Positions 1 through 11,240 of a stretch of DNA of 64,000 bases are shown piece by piece (the first letter of the stretch is position 1; every line of letters starts with the position of its first letter). The position numbers were made by a program, and so were the translations under genes. This DNA is from Coprinus comatus (taxonomy: Eukaryota > Basidiomycota > Agaricomycetes > Agaricales > Agaricaceae), in contig JAWPGT010000005.1 in NCBI GenBank assembly GCA_034638255.1, forward strand, positions 930,001 through 994,000, written 5' to 3'. A model generated the notes under the pieces. That model worked only from the letters and a program-made list of their open reading frames with translations, did no database searches and had not been told where the DNA came from.

Positions 1-2
1 GT

Positions 3-191
3 GGCTCTGTTACTTCAGATACTAAACTCAACACTATTCATCAAAACACAATCACAAGTGTGCGGCCCTACGAGGAGCAAGGTGGATATGTGACCAAAGT
101 CAGCACGACTGGAGTAGACGGAACATTGGTCATCTGGGATACCAATGAGATTACGGCTTTGACAGGGAAACTAGGTGGATTGAGGATGTAG
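3..191 (+). CDS. ARPC1: Actin-related protein 2/3 complex subunit 1 (ARPC1), C-terminal end
   Basis: This is the last 62 residues of a WD40 protein whose 5' part lies outside the window. The reading frame contains the ARPC1-type stretch HQNTITSVRPYEEQGG followed by the final blade with GVDGTLVIWD, and it ends at TAG. ARPC1 is one of two propeller subunits of the Arp2/3 complex, which nucleates branched actin at endocytic patches. The family assignment rests on the NTITSVRPYE and STTGVDGTLV signatures at the expected C-terminal position. It converges on the BTB-like gene at 1109-2112, with about 0.9 kb between the two stop codons. Truncated only by the window edge. Confidence 0.85.
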   Translation, partial: GSVTSDTKLNTIHQNTITSVRPYEEQGGYVTKVSTTGVDGTLVIWDTNEITALTGKLGGLRM

Positions 192-1108
192 ATAAGTAAA
201 TAAAGTAGGACAATTAATACCCACTAATGACGAGATTTCCCCTTGGATTTATGATTGAATAATCTTCCATACATTGCCGGCACTCGCGTGGGTTCCTAGA
301 TTCGCATATTGCTAAACGATTATGCATATGCCAGACTCCAAGAAACAAAAAGCAAATTTATGTCTGGCAAATTGACTCGTTCTAATTGGTTCCTATTGTC
401 TTTCATAACGTCGCAATTATACGCTGGAAGTCACGAATGACTTTCTTCTATACAGCCCTATACTATTACATAAAAAATAACAATAAGTCGGGTACTATCT
501 GGATATATCATTTTCAGCAGCTAGAATCTATCGGGGAGGGTTTAAATTTACCTCGGCACTTGAGTCTCAGGATATAGCGCCTGGATCACTTAGGTCTAAA
601 GTGAAAATCACTGTACTAACAACGTTGTGCAATGAAAATACACGTAGGGGATGTTGCTTTTTTGTTTTGTTCAATCCCTTCTAATGTCTCGGCCTCGTGC
701 TTCTCCCTGGATAAAAATAGTACAAGTACATAATATTGTACACAGACAACAAAAAGTTGTGATCTAGGTACAAGGTCGATACTAGTCCGTCACAGAGGAC
801 TTTAAATATAATTGGAGAGAGAGAGAGAGAGATGGTATAAGATGCTAGGGATGCTTCTACCTCAAGAAAAAGCACATACAACAAGCCGAGAAAAGCGAAA
901 AAAAAAGAATGTGTGTGTTTGGAAATAGTTTGAATGAACGAAAAAGAAACAATAAACATAGCTGTGCAAGAATGTCTATTGGCTCGGCTCCAGGAGTCCA
1001 TTAACCAGGGCTACTCTAGCTGCTATATGCAACTAAGAGAAGAACAATAGGGATGTTTTCATGGTAAGTAAGAAGTTAACACCCCCTTAGTAGCAATAGC
1101 ACGCATCA
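192..1108. other. Convergent intergenic region
   Basis: This stretch holds the 3' flanks of ARPC1 and of the BTB-like gene. It is AT-rich, with a (GA)n dinucleotide tract at about 814-832. The open frames here are short, have no recognisable motif, and no splice-linked continuation was found. I see no gene in it. Confidence 0.6.
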
Positions 1109-2112
1109 TCATGTACTAGGTGTTCGACTACTCGTTGACTGGAAAGATAGAGGTCGAACTAACCGTGGTCGTCCACGTTGTTCTTTCTCATCACCAGCTT
1201 CTTCCATACATTCACTCGGAGTCATATCCATGTCCACAGGTGTAGTGCAAGAAGAGTCTTCACCGTCTCCGGAGTCACTGTAGTCTGAGTCCGAATCACT
1301 ATCGGAGTCAAAATCATCCTCATTCATCGTCTCAATAGGATCTAGCCATGTGTGATACCATCGCGTAAGGAATAATTTGATATCTGCACTGAGGCCTAGG
1401 TATTCCACATTGCGAGCAATACCCTCCCATTGAATACTACCGTCATGAAGCGCGTCACTAATGAGATTGATCTCATTGAAGTACATCCAATGAATCAGGA
1501 GATGGAAAGATGACGGGTCGGGTACGGGGAAATAGAGCGTTGAGTGACCATTTGCTGAAGATAACAGCTTTGGAAGTCGATTTGGTGGAGGGACGGAGAA
1601 CTGAGATGCAGGATCCGCTGGTGATTGAGAAGGTTTGGAGTTAATGAGGTCCATTGGACAAGCCCCACTGAATAAAGCGCGCAAGTAGCTTGAATGCGCT
1701 GATAGGTAGTCCATATGTAGCTGTAACCCACTGGTCAACACCCTGAAATTGATTCGAAGTTGGGTACAAAGCTTACTTTGAACGTTAACCGGGGTGTATT
1801 GTTTAGCGACGATTCTGTAACCGTGCTTCCTAAGGCTGACGGATGGAAGTCAATAGAGTGTCGGAATTTTGAAGGAGTTGAAGACGATGCTGTGGGTGTT
1901 TGTCGGATATGTGGTATTGGAACAACTGCGTGGATTGAATATGAGTGAATGAAATCATAATGATTGGAAAACAACGGACTTATAGTACAATCGGCCGTTT
2001 CTGGCCTTTCCCAATAGTAGGGAGCTAAATTACGGAGTTGTTCGATAACGTATTCAATTGGGACCTCTGCAAGAGTTGGAGGTGGAAAAGGTCTCGCAGT
2101 GAAAGAAGTCAT
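1109..2112 (-). CDS. BTB/POZ-like domain protein of unknown function
   Basis: Two exons read 2112-1777 and 1720-1109, joined over a 56-nt intron (1721-1776, GTAAGC...TTACAG), giving about 315 residues. The N-terminus has a conserved-looking block (PIEYVIEQLRNLAPYYW, then RPETADCTI). The middle resembles a BTB fold: after LTFK comes LHMDYLSAHSSYLRALFSGA, the usual place where BTB proteins read that the region is kept in the dark as FxVHKxxLxxxSxYF. A helical part follows with LIHWMYFNEI. The C-terminal tail is acidic, with an alternating Asp-Ser run near 1290-1320, and looks disordered. BTB proteins usually mediate dimerisation or CUL3 adaptor binding; nothing here shows a partner. The alternative acceptor at 1735 shifts the frame and was not used. 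Confidence 0.6.
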
Positions 2113-3078
2113 GAGGAGGAACGGCGAAGGTAAAACAACTAAGGGAAGATGTAAGTGCGAGGGACAAAGAGGGAAAGATGAATGACTTACAGTACAACTT
2201 TTGTAGCAGGAAAATCAAACAAAAAGCAAGATGGATTATTGTCCTTGGGCAAATACTCGAGAAGCCCAAATAGGAGAAAGTGACCCAAAGGTTGAAATGT
2301 CAGGGGAGGCGCAGGGTGTAGAGAATAATTGGAATGGCTGCCGCAGCGTAATTGTCCCGGTCTTATAGAGGTCTTGAGGCGGAACTGAAGAACAACATCT
2401 GATCTAGATCTGTATACTGTTGAGGCGTTGCTGTCCGGGGTGAGTCCAATTGTTTTGCCGTTGCCAAATCTGTTTTCTTATTGTCTTCACTGCTCCTGAT
2501 TTAGAATTAACCGCCTTGATGAAATCAGATTGATTCACAACTTGTCATAAATTACACAGCTTGTCTGCTGACATCACGGTGGTCAATGCATTGTAACGTT
2601 AGATGTTGATAATATCCACGCATGTCTCTGAGGACTCATATATATCACACGACGAGAGTCGTTGATTTGCGAGTAAATCCATCATTCCCTATTACCTAGC
2701 AACTTTACTTGAATATTCCATCAACGTTCAATAAACATTGATGCATCTATACACCTGTCCTCGTCGTACGTTTGAGCCGCATTAATTGTCCAACCTTTCT
2801 CGCAGACCGGCGGGTGTTTCCCTTGACTCCGAGGTAAGAGACCAGACCAGGCGTTTACACATAAGGTTTTCGTTTCGATATTCAGATTCAGGATTATGAT
2901 TATGGACTGTGTCAGGAATCGCCAATCCCATGGTTGTCAGAAAATATTGTTCCGGGAGAACAATAAGGACAGGATGTGAAACACATCCGAGTTTCCATCT
3001 ATATATGTCAGTTTTCGGAGTCTGCCATGTTGTGTATGGGTGTTCCGCTATATGTAGGCATATGGTTCACTGCATACC
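2113..3078. other. Divergent intergenic region between the BTB-like gene and DAD3
   Basis: About 970 bp between two divergent start codons. It should contain both promoters. I see no convincing coding exon, tRNA or repeat. Short frames such as the one at 2054-2269 on the minus strand overlap the 5' flank and lack any motif. Confidence 0.55.
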
Positions 3079-3499
3079 ATGACTAGTCCGACAAATGCGC
3101 ATGATGTCTTTGCGGAGAACCCTTACGAATCCCATCCGAGTCTAACCCCTCTCGAAGCTGAAACCCTTTGGGAGTATGCAAAGCTGGCCCAGCATGTCAA
3201 ACTTGTAGGCGGGTTTTGCAACATACCCCACATGGTGCTAAAACATGTATAAATCAGGTAACTCAGAAGGCTCGTATGCTCCAGGAGGAGCCTGACAAAA
3301 AGATGTTGGCGCGTCTGCGGATATTGGAGAAGAAAATGGGTTTAGTCCTAACTCTGGTATGACTTTGATCTCTTGAAGGTTCTCTCTACTAACTCCCGCC
3401 TCCTATGCGTAGTTTAAGGCGTCAGTATGGGGCGTAATAAACGAGCAAGCTGCTCCCGAGGCATCTTTTGACAATAGTGATAATACAATTAGGAGATGA
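3079..3499 (+). CDS. DAD3: DASH complex subunit DAD3
   Basis: Three exons (3079-3204, 3258-3356, 3413-3499) give a 103-residue protein, close to the usual length of about 95. The conserved core is clear: NPYESHPSLTPLEAETLWEY in exon 1, then EEPDKKMLARLRILEKKMG and FKASVWGVINEQ. DAD3 belongs to the DASH/DAM1 complex, which rings or tracks spindle microtubules and couples kinetochores to their plus ends in fungi. Both introns are 53-56 nt with standard GT-AG ends and phase 0. The gene converges on the NIF3-like gene, with 67 bp between stop codons. Because the protein is short and spliced, a single-ORF scan would miss its first exon. Confidence 0.93.
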
Positions 3500-3566
3500 T
3501 AGCTTCATTGCAATCACAATGTATTTCTTCAAGCTTGAACCGACGAGGTATGTAGCATGGAATATG

Positions 3567-4022
3567 TCAGAAGTCTTCAAGTCGATATACATCGTACGCA
3601 ACTTGTTCATATGGATGGATCTAAGCATGTACCGTGAAGAATGGATATCCCAAGGCTGTCGTCATAAACTCACGGATTTCAACTCCTGTACGGTGTCCTT
3701 TACCACCTGACCGCATCCTTTGTTATCGACTACTGTGATTTCTACCTTGTCCTCCTCCACATATGCGATATTGTTGATCGACCCGATGGTGGGGCTTGCT
3801 GTTTCTAAAGGTTTAAATTGTCCTATTTGTTTTAGTCAGCTTCTGGCCCAAGATTTTGCAGCCTTGAAGTGCCTGACCTATTCCTTGCTGAACAAATGCG
3901 CACTGTTCGTAATTTCCGATTTTTCCAAGATTGTCAGGAAATATTTTGAAAAGATGTTCCAATACAGCCTTTGTACTGTCTCTTGGGATATAAAACACAA
4001 GTTTGAATCGCCTTAACAACAT
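3567..4022 (-). CDS. Small NIF3/YqfO-family protein
   Basis: Three exons on the minus strand (4022-3878, 3822-3674, 3620-3567) encode 115 residues. The sequence contains FKLVFYIPRDSTKAV, GKIGNYEQCAF, QFKPLETASPTIGS and a C-terminal IHPYEQVAYDVYRLEDF, which together match the ferredoxin-like insert domain found inside bacterial YqfO/NIF3 proteins and also as a free-standing small protein. That domain resembles PII/CutA1 proteins and forms trimers; its biochemical role in fungi is not established. The frames stay consistent across both introns. Open frames on the plus strand over the same bases (3720-4016) are antisense shadows. It converges with DAD3 and is divergent from IPK1, 272 bp away. 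Confidence 0.88.
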
Positions 4023-4294
4023 TTGGGACTAGGATTTGACGAAGAGACTACTACATAATGATATGCTTTGTTGATGATCCAATGTTTACATCCATCATCA
4101 TTATTCTTGGTACATCGGCACGCTAGTTCTTTTCCGATGGAATATTTGGATATGACTTACAATGAACCATCCTCCGCCTTTCGTTCTACAAACTACGGAA
4201 TGTACCTTTCCCCAAAAGGGTCCCTTCGAAGCTGATAAGCAATCAAATCGGACCATTGCCTTCTAAAACAACTCCTCAACCAACAACAATTCTC

Positions 4295-5713
4295 ATGACT
4301 GGCATTACACATACATTGCCAAACCATTGGAAGTATGTATCTGAAGGAGGCGCAACCATTGTCTTTTCCTATATTGGACCTCCCCATCCAAATTATGATG
4401 GAATGGTCCTCAGACTCCGCAAGGTCTCTCACAAGTCAGTGGTACAGAACCAAAATGCTGTGGGTGAATTCGATTCAGATGACCCAATAATCGAGTATCA
4501 AAGGAGATGTATGGCACGTTTATTTCCGGGTGAAGCACTTCCTCGTCTGGAATCCGTTCGACTGGAAAGAACATGGCTTGAAGAGCTTGCAAATTTGCAT
4601 GAAGAGGATAGACCCAAAGCCAGGACAGGGATGGATCATATTGATTATACACGGGAGAAAGGTGTCTTGGCAACAGATCTTGTCGGGGGAGATTGGATTG
4701 CCATCGAAATCAAGGTGATTGCATAAATGCTCCGTTTTGCATTCTTATTCATTTTCTTGTTAACAGCCAAAATGGGGATTTTTGCCTTCGACGACACATT
4801 TGTCAGAAAGCACGAAGGCGATCAAATCCCGAACATGCCGTTTTTGCATGCACAGTCATTTGCGGAGCCTGGAGAATGGAAAATACATGAACAATTTTTG
4901 TCCACTTGATTTGTTCTCAGGCGATGCTGCGCGCATTTCTAAAGCAGTCGATGACCTATGGGATGCATGGGAGCGTAGCAATGCTGGAGTGAATAATTTC
5001 AAGGTATTTGCTCGTGGTAAGGTAGTTAAATCGAATGAGGTATGAATACATTTTCATAGCAATAACTTGGCACTGATGATAATCACCAGATCCAACACTT
5101 CCTTCACGAGGAAGTTAGCGAGGACGAAATGGAACTAACGCAACTTCGGAAACATTTCAAAGAAGCCCTATGCAAGACTCTTTTGGAGTCGCCTGTCTTG
5201 AACACTATTCTGAAACTGCAACGCTCGCTGGATGCCCTTGATATCGAGGGCTTATCCAAACTCTGGCATCAAGCAATTTTACAATCCTCTCATTATCAAT
5301 CATCCTACGACCGAGCATCTCCCATTCCATCCCTTGGCGTTTCTTCAGAATACCTTCCAATCGCCGAACCTAGTCTTTCGGACTGGGAAAAGTTTCTCGA
5401 TGAATTCCAATCCCCTCAAATGGCTGTTACGAACCACAACCATCCAACAATTAGTAACCTCCAATACTATATTTTAGCTTACATACTTTCAGCCACTTTC
5501 AAGGACTGTTCCATCATTCTGAAATTAGACTTCATTAAACCTGGACGATTACAACATCAGGTTTATCCAATATCTGTGATTGACTTGGATCCGAAAAGCT
5601 TGGATAGGTTGGCGAAGTGGGAGGAATTAGATAAGGAAATTGTTACCAGCTATAAACCCGCCAAGACTAAAGTTTGTGTCGATAACGAGGAGGATCTAAA
5701 GGTTACTTTGTGA
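4295..5713 (+). CDS. IPK1: Inositol-pentakisphosphate 2-kinase (IPK1)
   Basis: Three exons (4295-4714, 4767-5039, 5090-5713) encode 438 residues. The enzyme phosphorylates the 2-position of inositol pentakisphosphate to make phytate (InsP6), a cofactor for mRNA export and a precursor of inositol pyrophosphates. The N-terminus has HWKYVSEGGATIVFSYIG; the hallmark EIKPK motif is created by the first splice join (IAIEIK + PKWGFLP). A Cys/His cluster CRFCMHSH follows, as in the structural zinc site of the plant enzyme, and the C-terminus has YYILAYILSATFKDCSIIL. The start chosen is the first ATG in frame; the longer open frame begins at a TTG. It lies 235 bp upstream of the next gene on the same strand. 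Confidence 0.92.
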
Positions 5714-5948
5714 AATACAATTGCATGTACACTAATTATAATGTACTACTTACCGAACTGAATCATCAGAAATATATCTATACGTCATCGACTCATCGTC
5801 ACGTGGAGCCGGGAATGGTCCGATTGCCGCAGACATACATACCCGTTGGTCTTCCAACTTTTCTTCAGGCTGTCCTACCTGTTTCCAAACCTACATATAT
5901 CCTGGATTGCGACATTAAACGATCACCTATACCATTAAAACTATACCC

Positions 5949-7660
5949 ATGGCGTCAATTCGATCTATCTCAAACTCGTTCAGACCCCTAACTCGTCTCA
6001 GGAGGCATCCTACTCCCACTTTCTTTGCATCAACGCTTCAGAGGCGTAGCATTTCATTCTATAATGCAGATATAGCTGGTCTCAGTGAAGAAGAACAAGA
6101 GGTGCGTGTGTTTGTCAGAAAGTATACACTTGTCTCTTCACTCACACTTATCTAGTTCCGCAATGCCGTTGTTGATTTCGCACGGAAGGAGGTTGCCCCA
6201 CGAGCTGCTGAGATAGATAAAACGAATACCTTCCCAGCTGTACGTCAATATATATACATCGTAGGAATGAGGTCACTGATGTTTCGACAGGATTTGTGGG
6301 AGAAATTAGGCTCTATGGGTCTCCTCGGTATCACAGTAGACTCAAAGTACAATGGTCTCAATCTAGGATATCTGCACCATACATTGGCAATGGAAGCTCT
6401 GTCCGAGGCCTCCGGATCTGTGGCACTTTCATACGGAGCACACTCAAATTTGTGCGTGAACCAGATTCACCGACATGGTACAGAAGCGCAAAAAGAGAAA
6501 TATCTCACAGATCTGGTTAATGGTACTAAAGTCGGAAGCTTGGCTATGAGTGAAACAGGAAGTGGAAGTGACGTGGTTAGCATGCGTTTGAAGGCCGAAA
6601 AGGTTCAAGGCGGATGGAAGCTTACTGGAAATAAATTCTGGTTAGTTTTTTTGTTGCTTGTTCAAAAATGACACGCTTATACGTTTTCCATGATTCAGGA
6701 TTACAAATGGTCCGGTTGCCTCTACACTCGTCGTCTATGCAAAGACTGCGCCCGAGAAGGGGTCGAAAGGAATTACCGCCTTCGTCATTGAACGTGGCTT
6801 TGAGGGCTTCTCCACTAGCCCAAAGCTTGACAAGTTTGGGATGAGAGGAAGTGACACTTGCGAGCTTGTTTTTGAGAACTGTTTTGTACCCGAAGGTGAG
6901 TATGGATAATTCGCCGCACGCCCATATAATTTAACCTTGTGGTGCAGAGAATGTCCTCGGTCAAGTTAACAGAGGTGCTGGTGTGCTCATGTCCGGATTG
7001 GATCTTGAGCGGATAGTTTTGAGTGGTGGCCCATTGGGGTTTGTTCATTGCACTTATCTTGTCGGTGGTAGTCGCTGACAATTAAGTTAGGTTGATGCAG
7101 GCGGCGTTTGACTATGCTGTGGAATATGTCCACGACAGGAAACAGTTCGGTCAACCCGTTGGCACTTTCCAGCTGATGCAAGGTAAGACATACTATGCTT
7201 CTTTATCGACGGGAAAAAGTTGAATCTGATTTATTCCATCTTAGCTAAGATCGCCGATATGTACACCAAACTGAATGCAAGCCGGTCTTATGTCTATGCT
7301 GTGGCAAGAGCGTGTGATCGGGGTAAAATCAGTCGTAGGGTGAATACTTCCTCTATACGTGGTCCCTTTAGCTACTGATCATGTTCAGGATTGTGCGGGT
7401 GCCATCTTGTACTCGACAGAGAAAGCCGTTGAGGTAGCTTTGGAGGGGATGCAGTGCCTAGGAGGGAATGGTTATATCAATGGTGGGACCAGATTCTTTA
7501 CAAGATCTAACTGTGAGAGACTAACGAACTTTCCATCTGGCCAGATTATCCAATGGGTCGACTTCTTCGGGATTCTCGCTTGTACACCGTCGGTGCCGGG
7601 ACTCAAGAAATCAGGCGGATGCTGATTGGAAGGGAATTCAACGAGCAGTTAAAGGACTGA
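5949..7660 (+). CDS. IVD1: Isovaleryl-CoA dehydrogenase, mitochondrial
   Basis: Nine exons (5949-6101, 6156-6239, 6291-6640, 6699-6895, 6948-7038, 7091-7182, 7245-7339, 7389-7482, 7545-7660) encode 423 residues, all phases consistent. It oxidises isovaleryl-CoA in mitochondrial leucine breakdown, passing electrons from FAD to ETF. The N-terminal 35 residues are basic and Ser/Arg-rich, typical of a mitochondrial presequence. Acyl-CoA dehydrogenase signatures are present: [15 protein letters not shown], and [16 protein letters not shown], where the Glu is the catalytic base at the position specific to isovaleryl-CoA dehydrogenases rather than the usual C-terminal site. The end of the enzyme reads [18 protein letters not shown] and AGTQEIRR. 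Leucine synthesis gene LEU4 lies 17 kb away, without evident linkage. Confidence 0.95.
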
Positions 7661-8029
7661 GACGGACATAGACTCTCGAGTGGGCGGCCAGATCGTCAAG
7701 ATGAGCTGTCAAAGGAGATTGGTAGTATGTGAGGATACGGCTTCATATGCTATGTGGCTGCTATGTATAGGTGCTAATGTCGTTACAGTTCATGTATCTT
7801 AGCATGTTGATCAAGATGAATAGAAATATAATACATTGGGACTTGAACGGGTGGCGAGTTGCCGCGGAAATAGGTGGATGAAAATGGTAGGGCCAATTCT
7901 ACCCCGTTAACACAGGTTCGTTCAGTTCGGTCATTTTCGATCTATCACGTCGATCGATCCACTGAAATGTGAGTACTAAATCCGTTATAACATGCCTTGT
8001 ATGGACTCAAAGGTGTTCACCTTGCGCAT
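7661..8029. other. Intergenic region between IVD and the Zn2Cys6 factor
   Basis: The 3' flank of IVD and the probable promoter and leader of the transcription factor. A short 5' exon for the transcription factor (an ATG lies at about 7970) cannot be excluded. I see no other feature. Confidence 0.5.
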
Positions 8030-9857
8030 ATGGAAACCCAGAAAATTGCTTGTGCGCTCTCCCCCCTTCAAATTTATCCCACTGGAAATAGCCAGACCGT
8101 TTCATGCTCTCCTGCCTTCACATTTTCCCCTCATCTGTATGATAACCGTGAATTGTACCTAATGCATATATCTGCACCCTCTCAGGATTTGCCTCCCAAA
8201 GAGACTTACTTTCCTATATCTGCTGTACACACTTCTGGGAGACAAAGAACAGCTCAAGCATGTGACAAATGCCGCGAACGCAAGACTAAGGTCAGTTTTT
8301 CATGCAAGATAATATCGGGTCCCTACAGTTAGAACTTTTGGAATAACCAATTTATCCTACCAGTGTTCAGGTGACAAACCTGTCTGTCAAAGGTGTACCA
8401 ATAGAGGGCTTATCTGCGAATACTCCTGCCGTGAACCCCGTGTTCGAGGACCCGCCAGAGCAAGAATGTTAACTTCACCAACTATCCCATCTGTTATTGA
8501 TTCTTCAAGTCCCATCAAATCTACTACCTCTGGGCTATATCCTCGTCACCACGAGTACGAGTACCATCAACCTCGTTCAATGCGGAGGAATATACATCCC
8601 ACTCTAGATTATGTGGGAAACGGTTATCCAACGAATTCCGGGAACTCGAAAAGGCTTCTTCATGATCCTAGTTCTTTATATCTTGGAACGGGATCGAGAT
8701 CCTTTTCTGAACCACAAACTGTCGCTCATTATCCTCATTGGGATAGTCCGACGGAAATACGACACCCTCATCCCTCAATGAATAGGAACTACTCGTCTGC
8801 CACACACGCTGGCACTGGTTTTCAAGGAGTGGGAATGTCAATGTCAAGTTTGTCGTCAATACGAGGAGGAAATGGTGGTACTACTAGTCCTTCTGATCGA
8901 AGTCAGACTCACTTAGGTTATGAACCATATCCGACTTTGCATAGTGGATTACCACCTTTGAGGATACTTCAAGATCATGATCATCTCAATTTAGGAAGTA
9001 CTATGTCTAATAGTATTTCTGGACTTCTTTTGGGTACTAGAGAGAATCAGAATCATAACCAAAGGTCTTATGTTACTAACGGCGGTCCTGGTGGTGGTGA
9101 TATTCAGTTCGTACCGTTTTCCGTTTTCAAATAAATACTGATTTTCCTTTTTTTCTACAGGTTCGAATGTGATGGACATCAGAAGATATCATCACCTTCG
9201 GAAGGGAATATTAATACGAACATGAAGTACAGGTCAAGCTCGAATCCCAACTCCAACTCCAACTCCAATGCTAATCCTATGTCCGGGACCAATACGACCA
9301 CGAATTCATCGTCATCAAGTTCTACTGCATCATCCTTCTATTCTCCTATCGATTCATCATTGGAAAACGATGGTACAATTCCAACTATTTCTAATGAACA
9401 TGTCGGAGGAAGAAGAAGAGGAGGATCAGATAGATTGGAATTGGATTATTACAGCCAGTACATTCCCAGTTCTAATCCTAAACCTCTTCAAAAATCTACC
9501 AATGTAGAACTAGGTGTTGTTAGAGACGATGAAGGACCCGGATCATTGTCACTCAATAACCTCAACTATTCGTATGGTAATAATGAAAGTGGGAATACCA
9601 ATCCCAACATCCATCACATCAACTTGCGCTCAGGCTCTAACGTCAACAACAGCAACGATAACAACTCTAGCATTAATACCAACCTTAATACAGTCAATGT
9701 CAATACCAATACTACTACCAATACGAAGGAGAGGGTTAGTTTTAGAAATGATTGGCAATGTTTGAATGGAGGAAGTGGATTAGGATTAGGATCAGGGCTT
9801 TTATATCCAGTGGATCTGGAATTGGAGGAATCGGTCTTGGATCATTGTCATTGGTAG
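8030..9857 (+). CDS. Zn2Cys6 fungal transcription factor, 3' end uncertain
   Basis: Exon 1 (8030-8290) joins exon 2 (from 8364) to complete a binuclear zinc cluster: CDKCRERKTK, then CSGDKPVCQRC and GLIC, fitting CX2CX6CX6CX2CX6C. The intron falls between the second and third cysteines. A basic linker (REPRVRGPARAR) follows. The rest is Ser, Asn, Gly and Thr rich, with runs such as NSNSNSN, and looks like a disordered regulatory region; no fungal_trans middle-homology domain is visible. A second intron probably spans about 9112-9182 (GTACCG to a CAG acceptor). The frame stops at 9857, but a neighbouring frame continues the same Gly/Ser/His-rich composition to 10006, suggesting a one-base slip near a TTTT run at about 9797. 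The target genes are unknown. Confidence 0.7.
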
Positions 9858-11240
9858 GACATGGTCATAACGGACACGAACATAATGGTGTCGTTAATAG
9901 AGACAATTTGTTCTCCTTTCAAAGCGTTTTTCAACAAACACCAGAAATAACGGTGTCAGCAACAATCAACAACAGAAGGCGAAAGAATCGTACAAATGGT
10001 AAATGAGTAGTAAGCCCTTGGAAAGCCTTTTCTTGGCTTTTGGGCTTCAGGCTTTTTTTTTTTTTTTGTCGGTATGATATAAGAAAACTCGGATTTTCTG
10101 ATGTTTAGAATGTGAATGATACCGTGGTTTTTATTAGGGCATTTTCGTACTGCAAAAACAATCCAACGTTAGTACATCTATGTATAGTCTTTTATTCCTC
10201 TTGTTTCTTTTTGGGATTTTTGGGATTTTGCATATTATTTCAAGTTTCAAGGAATTGTGTTCTCTTTTGTTTTCCCCAGTTTTCTAAAGAATATCGTCAG
10301 TAAAGTTGACTTAGAGATATACATTTTATTTATCTCTCATCGTGTGCTTTTCTTTCTTTCGATGAATATATGAGTAATAGGGATTTAAGATTATACCAGC
10401 AGTGTGGTCATCATAACGTATATCGACTTTGAGAATGTGATCTCAGTATTATTTATCAGAGTTTGAGATCGTATAATATGTAAGCGGAGGTAGGAATCAA
10501 AAGGAAGAGAAATCGAATTCCATTTTTTATTTATTTGAGAGGGTTGGTTCCAGAGCGATATACTAGACAACAATGTGCAAAGTGCAAAGTGCGATGTGGA
10601 AGGGGAGGGATTGTGTTTTTTTTTTTTTTTAAAAAAAAAAAACAAAACACATAAAACCATAAATCTCAGTAGTAAGGTAGTACTAAGAAGAAAGAAATAT
10701 AAGATTGGGATTGAATGTTTTGGTGAGTTGATGATTTTGCTAGTGCAGGAAGGAAAGTGAAGGGAGTGTATGGGGAAAGAAGAAAAATCAGGTATTAACG
10801 CCCCCCCTGTCCTGTATTAATTCCTGGGAAATCTTTGAGAGGAGAAACATCTTTTTTCGTGAATCAGCGAGGGATAAATTACATAGTCTCAAAAGAAAAA
10901 GAATTATTATGACCATAAAGTCAACAGAGGAAAAAGCGTGAAAAGCGCACTAATGTAACGCAAAAGAAAACACGAACACAGAACGATCGAAAAAAAAGAC
11001 AAAAAGAAGAAAACAACTGACTTCTAAAATGGAAACCTGCCTGCCAAAAAGAAAAAAAAGAGTAGTCCGGAGGGGACAAACATGAGCATGAGCTGTATGT
11101 GACAATTAGAGAGAGAGGGATTAAGGCCCGAGAGCGGAGCCGAAACAGTCGAAGAAGAACCCAGAACCCCAGAAGAACCTCCCCACAATCTCCTTTCAAA
11201 AAAGAAAGCCACACCCTCCGCCAAGTAACCAGAGATAAAA
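9858..11240. other. Convergent intergenic region with homopolymer tracts
   Basis: Up to 10006 this may be the displaced 3' end of the transcription factor. The rest is the 3' flank of it and of LIS1. It has long poly-T and poly-A tracts (about 10054-10068 and 10617-10642) and pyrimidine- or purine-biased stretches. Open frames at 10391-10660 and 10921-11244 are composed of low-complexity residues and show no domain. I see no gene. Confidence 0.55.

Noticed and set aside
3720..4016. A 98-codon plus-strand frame
   Set aside because: It is antisense to the NIF3-family gene, whose three exons carry clear family motifs.
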